In this document: in pieces, positions 58,608 through 64,000 of the stretch
Position numbering within the stretch: position 1 is the first letter of the stretch
Layout: every line of letters begins with the position of its first letter
Assembly: GCF_034702125.1 (NCBI RefSeq)
Contig: NC_085866.1
Span: forward strand, 18,300,815-18,364,814
Length of the DNA stretch: 64,000 nucleotides
Origin: Engraulis encrasicolus
Lineage: Eukaryota; Chordata; Actinopteri; Clupeiformes; Engraulidae
Direction: 5' to 3'
Program-made: the position numbers and the translations under genes
The notes under the pieces: generated by a model
Seen by the model: the letters and a program-made list of their open reading frames with translations, nothing else
Database searches by the model: none
What the model was told of the DNA's origin: nothing

Positions 58608-60335
58608 ATACACTCTAAGAAAATTTCCCTGCAAAATAACGGCAGTTACTGGCAATTATATTTACCTGTAATTCTACTGTTATTTCACACCAAAAATCAA
58701 ATACAGCTCATTGCTGTTTAATGTATCACAGTATATAACATTTTTTCAGCAGCAATTGAACTGTTAAATAACAGTACTCTACAGAAAAATAACAGTACAT
58801 TTCAGTTAAAAAGTTGAATTGTACTGTGTGATGACAGGCAAATACTGGGTCATAGTTGTATTCATGAATATGGCCATGGCAACTTCCCACCCCACCCATC
58901 ATTCTCCATAACTGTGGTACCCTGGCCATGTTACCACGCCACCCTCCCATCGTTCACCATGACTGGAGTGCCTTGAGCATAATACTATGGCGCAATGCTG
59001 TATTGAGAAAATGGTTTGCGGTGGTCCTTTGAAAGTGTGGGCATGTATAAAATTTCAGAGTACGCAGTGCTATGTTACAATGATAGTGTGCAAGGTGGGC
59101 TTTTTACTGTATCTCTTGATGAGCCAATGATGAATATAGCATTGGTCAGTCTTTAAAAAATTATTTTGCACCAAGTAGCACAGCAAACTAGCAGCACTAC
59201 AAGCTAGCTCTCAAAGCAATGCCTAATTTGCAGCAGGCACATTATATGCAACAATGCCACAAATGATGCCACATACAGCAAGCTTTCACAAAGAGGAAAG
59301 TGTGCAAGCATGTAAGCAAGCTTGTAGGCAAGCTTGTAGGCAAACAAGTGCTATGCTGTGCCATGCAGGCCAGCCAGCAGGCAGGCAAGCAACTGAAGTG
59401 TTGATAGTCCAGATTTATATACAGGTGCAAGAGTACCATGTGACCAGAGTCATCAGGCCCTTGGCAGGTGACGCCCGTAATTGAATAATGGCATAACAGC
59501 CCTACTAAGGTGAGGCCAGGCACTGATTAGCAGATTGGTTTAGATGGGGCTGCTTGTTGCAAGAGTGTTACAAGTTCTTAAAATGTTTCAGCCATTCACA
59601 CTTTCATCACTATCAAAATGCATGTGCTACTCACACTTTGCTGCATCAAGCACTTTTTAAGTATTGTAGTTTCCTTAGAAATTGTTTCATCATGCTTGAT
59701 AGTATCAGATAATCTTTAACCAGTCAGAATGACTTCAGTTCTTCAGATGGTATTGAAGTTTGATGGTGATCACGGACAAGTGGAGGATGAGTGGGTTTCA
59801 ATGGTGCTTGCCACTTGTTATTTTCTAGAGATGCACCGGATCCGGTTCCGGTTCCGGATCCGTCAGGATAATAGAGTTTTTCACAGGGTCCGGGTCCGGC
59901 AGGATCTTAAGCAGTGGATCCGGTTTCCGGCATGTTACCTAAAAATCAGGGTCTGGTGCATGTCTAGCCTAGGCTTTTCAGTCTTTCACAACCCCAATCA
60001 CTGCATGGAGTGAAATCCCTTTGGAAGCGGCTATTGCAGGCAGTGTGGCAATAAGCCAATGAGTCTAAAAAATAGTTTGCGCCAACGTAATAAAAAGGGC
60101 CCACGTGTGCGAGTAGACTATATGTTTCAACCCTTTTGTAGGATCCGGTTCCGGATCCGGCAGGATCTTATTCAGTGGATCTGGTATCCGGCAGGATCCT
60201 AAAAATCAGGATCCGGTGCATCTCTATTTTTTTCCACAACGGCGAATACTGCTATTGTGCAGTACTTACTGTTTATGCTCAATATGTGACGCAAAGCAAT
60301 ATTTTCACAGTAGTTGTTTTTTCGAAAAACAGTAG
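58608..60335 (-). repeat. Right arm of the large imperfect palindrome
   Basis: Inverted partner of 56500-58460. It lacks the 57536-58006 insertion, so it preserves the empty site (GCTGTATTGAGAAAATGG). It has its own insertion at 59826-60226. The outer match ends near CACAGTAGTTGT (about 60307-60318) and becomes uncertain beyond it. Confidence 0.85.
59826..60226. mobile_element. hAT-like element in the right palindrome arm
   Basis: It starts TAGAGATGCACCGGATCCGG and ends CCGGTGCATCTCTA. Flanks TTATTTTC (59818-59825) and TTTTTTTC (60227-60234) fit an 8 bp duplication with one mismatch. The inside has GGATCCGG/CCGGATCC repeats. No coding sequence. Confidence 0.82.
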
Positions 60336-61846
60336 AATGCTGGTGCAGAATTGCCGTAAATAAACAGCTATTTGTTACAGTGTAGCATTGGAAAAGCTTA
60401 GACCCTCAGGAACACACTCAGGAACCACTATACAGGGTTTTCAACATATATTATGTGCATTGTTATCAATTTATTACACAATGTCACCTTTCAGATTTGA
60501 CCCTCCCAAGCACCCCCCGCCTGATGTCTCCCTATACCTTCCTAGGATGAGTGGACACCCAAGCATGAACATAATCCTTATCCCCATGGTCTCAAAATGT
60601 CTGTTCAAATCCAAGCTTTATGAAAGCGTATTCCTTTTTTTACTGTATTTGTGGGGTGCTTTTTGACTAATCAAAAGGTCTGCAATAAAACACATGGCAA
60701 AACGCATGTGCATATCCACACATAATTGTCTTTGGAAAGGTCATATATAGCTGTAAAAAGATCCCATTTGACAAACAGCTTCTGTAGACCTGTGAGTAAG
60801 TTTCCAAGTTTGTTTCCAAGGCAAACTGTATCAGCTAAACTGCTGAAATATAGTAATTTCCAAGAGTTTCTAAAGCCGCCTGTCAGAAAAAAAGAAGTTC
60901 AAACCCCTGTAAGTCCTTGGCAGCACATCACAACATCTTCCTGTTGATTCTACAGAGTCTCTACTTTCAAATGGTACCAGCCTCTTCATGATAGGTCAAA
61001 GTATGCAGGCACAGGAACCATTTAAGTAGACATTGTGCAAAACCTCAAAAACACTCAAAATTAGCCCTTAAAGGCAAGGGGCTAGATAATGATATTGTGT
61101 TTAACATTAATATGCGTTTACACTCATAAAAAATAGTTTATCCTTCCATAAGAGCAGTCACACCACGGGACACCATAAATGAACCTGAGCATTGTGTGAC
61201 AGAAACATTGCAATATGTAGACATATTAAGAGGTTGGTAGTCACCTTAAACTTCCATACCACTCGCCAATAACTGAGGTATAACTGGTTAGGAGCCTGTC
61301 TTTAAGAACCTTGTATTTGGCCTTGCAGCTGCCCATCCATAAACCTGACATATATGTCACCCCGCAGGACGCAATTTGTGTTAAGAAAATTTAACTTTTA
61401 GTTAATGTACTGTATTGAATTTTTTTCACATTCATATATTTGAATATTTAATATTAATGCAATCATGCCAAATGCTTTATAAATGATTGGAAATGTTGAT
61501 TTCTTTTATAGCTGTACTATATATTCCAGGTTGTATTAATGTTACAGTCACACCACAGGACATTTGACTGATAAACCTTTACATAAATCTGAACAAAAAT
61601 GTTTTTTTCTCATCTAAAAGACTAACATGAAACATGCTGTACCACATCTTTCATTTTCATTTGTTTTTAAGAGGAAAAATAACACTCTTGTAGGTTTTTA
61701 ACCAATGTTACATAAAAACAGGGCGTTGCGTCAACCACCCACATACAGTGTGGTACAGTATAAGAGAGTCTCACTGACTTGAGCATGCTATGTGTCAACA
61801 GCACAGCATACACAGCATAGTTGAGTTTTTTTGTTGTTATTGTAGG
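60336..61846. other. Intergenic DNA right of the palindrome
   Basis: No gene or complete repeat recognised. Short frames only. Confidence 0.4.
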
Positions 61847-62726
61847 CAGAGATGTATAGTAACGAAGTAAAAGTAACGAAGTACTGTACTTAAGTACTAA
61901 ACTGCAGTATCTGTACTTTTTTTAGTAATATTTTTTTCCTCATACTTGTACTTTTACTGCACTACATTTTTCTGATGAAATTAATACTTTTACTCCGATA
62001 TATTTTTCATGTGCTGCTTTCGTTACTCGTATTAGTCTTTAGCCCAAGACGAGCAAGACTGCATGATTGCAATGTTGAGAATCAACTACTTCTGAGGGTA
62101 AACAAAAACTTCCTTGCTGCCTAACTGGCTTCTTTAAGCAAATCAGTGTGAAAGGTTTGAGTTGGCGACAAAGCCCGGAAAAGGGTTTTTTTTATATATT
62201 TTTTTATTTTATGTTTTTATTTGATATTTAAATTTATTTGATTATTTTTTTATGTGCCTTTATGTGCCTTTATGTGTCTTTTTTTTTTTAAATAATACTT
62301 GAAGCACAACGAGCTGGTTGGAAGCACTGTTTTAAGCAGTAAAACTACTGCCCTACGTTTTCTTAAAAACTGAACTTGTGTTACAAAGCTGTTTTAATAA
62401 CAAACCATAATGGTATTTGCACTTCATAAGAGACTTATTGTACAGAGCTCTAATAAATCAAATGGTATTCAAACTTTTGACTAACTTTTTTTCCCCCCAT
62501 TTTTTTTAATGCAGTACTTTTACTTCTACTTCTACTTTTTACTCAAGTAGCAAAACTTGCAATACTTCTACTTGCTTTACTTAAGTACAACACATTTTGA
62601 ATACTTTTGTCCTTCTACTTGAGTAAGGTAAGGAAAGGTTACTTTTGACTTTTACTCAAGTCATTTGACAAGATGATACTGGTACTTCTACTCCACTACT
62701 TTTCTCCAGTACTTTATACATCTCTG
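61847..62726. mobile_element. hAT-like non-autonomous element with perfect 8 bp duplication
   Basis: The 880 bp element starts CAGAGATGTATAGTAACGAAGTA and ends TACTTTATACATCTCTG. It is flanked by ATTGTAGG on both sides (61839-61846 and 62727-62734). Subterminal TACTTTTACT-type repeats fill both ends. No transposase ORF. Confidence 0.88.
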
Positions 62727-62771
62727 ATTGTAGGTTACTGTACGTATAGGCCTACATACTGTAAGTTGTTA

Positions 62772-62882
<111 letters not shown>

Positions 62883-62883
62883 A

Positions 62884-63752
<869 letters not shown>

Positions 63753-63900
63753 ACCATATCACAGCAACAGCTATGGCAGCAACAATTGGCCTACAACAAT
63801 AGCAACAACCAGTCCAAATGTCAGATGGGTGCTTTGTTTCAATCCACACGCCGTGTCATGAGATCCATCCTGGAGGACCTCAAGTCCATGTTATTCACAG
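63753..63900 (-). pseudogene. Decayed exon of a second TNFRSF14-like gene
   Basis: A minus-strand segment between an acceptor (TTACTTTCAG) at 63901 and a donor (GTAAGA) at 63752. One frame reads GLEVLQDGSHDTACG and LTFGLVVAIVVG, matching the membrane-proximal Cys region and helix start of the intact gene's exon 40955-41109. It uses the same phase (one base, then TGT). It has a TAA three codons in, and is 148 nt against 155 nt. The helix end (IVAAIAVAVIWCKKK) is in another frame. It looks broken, though a split exon cannot be ruled out. The rest would lie off the right edge. Confidence 0.55.
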
Positions 63901-64000
63901 CTGAAAGTAATTGATAAAATGTAAGACATATGCATCATATAATATCAGCAACAAACAGTTAACCAACCACTGTACTTCTAGTTACAGTACGTCACAACAT

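Overview
The window is nuclear DNA of a ray-finned (teleost) fish. The signs are compact vertebrate genes with spliced exons, very long CA/GT microsatellites, tRNA-derived SINEs, many hAT/Tc1/Harbinger-type DNA elements and a complete DIRS-type retrotransposon. No bacterial or phage features were seen. The exact species cannot be told from the sequence alone.

Layout. (1) 659-6807, minus strand: the 5' part of an ECM2-like extracellular matrix gene (signal peptide, VWC domain, Lys-Glu and Asp low-complexity linkers, leucine-rich repeats). Its 3' part lies off the left edge. (2) 7.1-12.0 kb: repeat-rich intergenic DNA with GACA/GAAA microsatellites, an old MITE and a 1.97 kb inverted-repeat element carrying a recurrent CTGACGGTGGTGAC motif. 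(3) 12078-14056, plus strand: an eight-exon Nudix/DUF4743 hydrolase gene of 301 codons, with one GC-AG intron. (4) 15605-21.8 kb, minus: a RhoA-type small GTPase of 193 codons, convergent with the Nudix gene. (5) 22208-25.75 kb, minus: ndufb11, a mitochondrial complex I subunit. (6) 26.7-37.3 kb: about eleven same-orientation copies of an exon-like cassette, several broken by transposons (a TTAA-flanked piggyBac-like element with a hAT-like element nested in it, a second hAT, and foldback MITEs). (7) 39148-46292, minus: a TNF-receptor-superfamily gene resembling TNFRSF14/HVEM. A decayed paralogous exon lies at the right edge (63753-63900). (8) 48801-54633: a DIRS retrotransposon with perfect 151 bp inverted repeats, an internal complementary region, gag-like, RT/RNase H/methyltransferase-like and tyrosine recombinase ORFs. 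It sits in the loop of an older inverted repeat. (9) 56.5-60.3 kb: a large imperfect palindrome with independent insertions in each arm. (10) 61.8-63.3 kb: a hAT-like element and a tRNA-SINE embedded between two CA arrays.

The host genes do not form a pathway or operon. They are ordinary single genes (matrix protein, Nudix hydrolase, Rho GTPase, respiratory subunit, immune receptor). Exon joins for Nudix, RhoA, ndufb11 and the TNFR gene were placed by hand at GT/GC-AG sites and all keep phase, which is the main support for those models. The most unusual material is the mobile DNA: the DIRS-in-a-palindrome arrangement, the cassette array, and the motif-rich inverted-repeat element.
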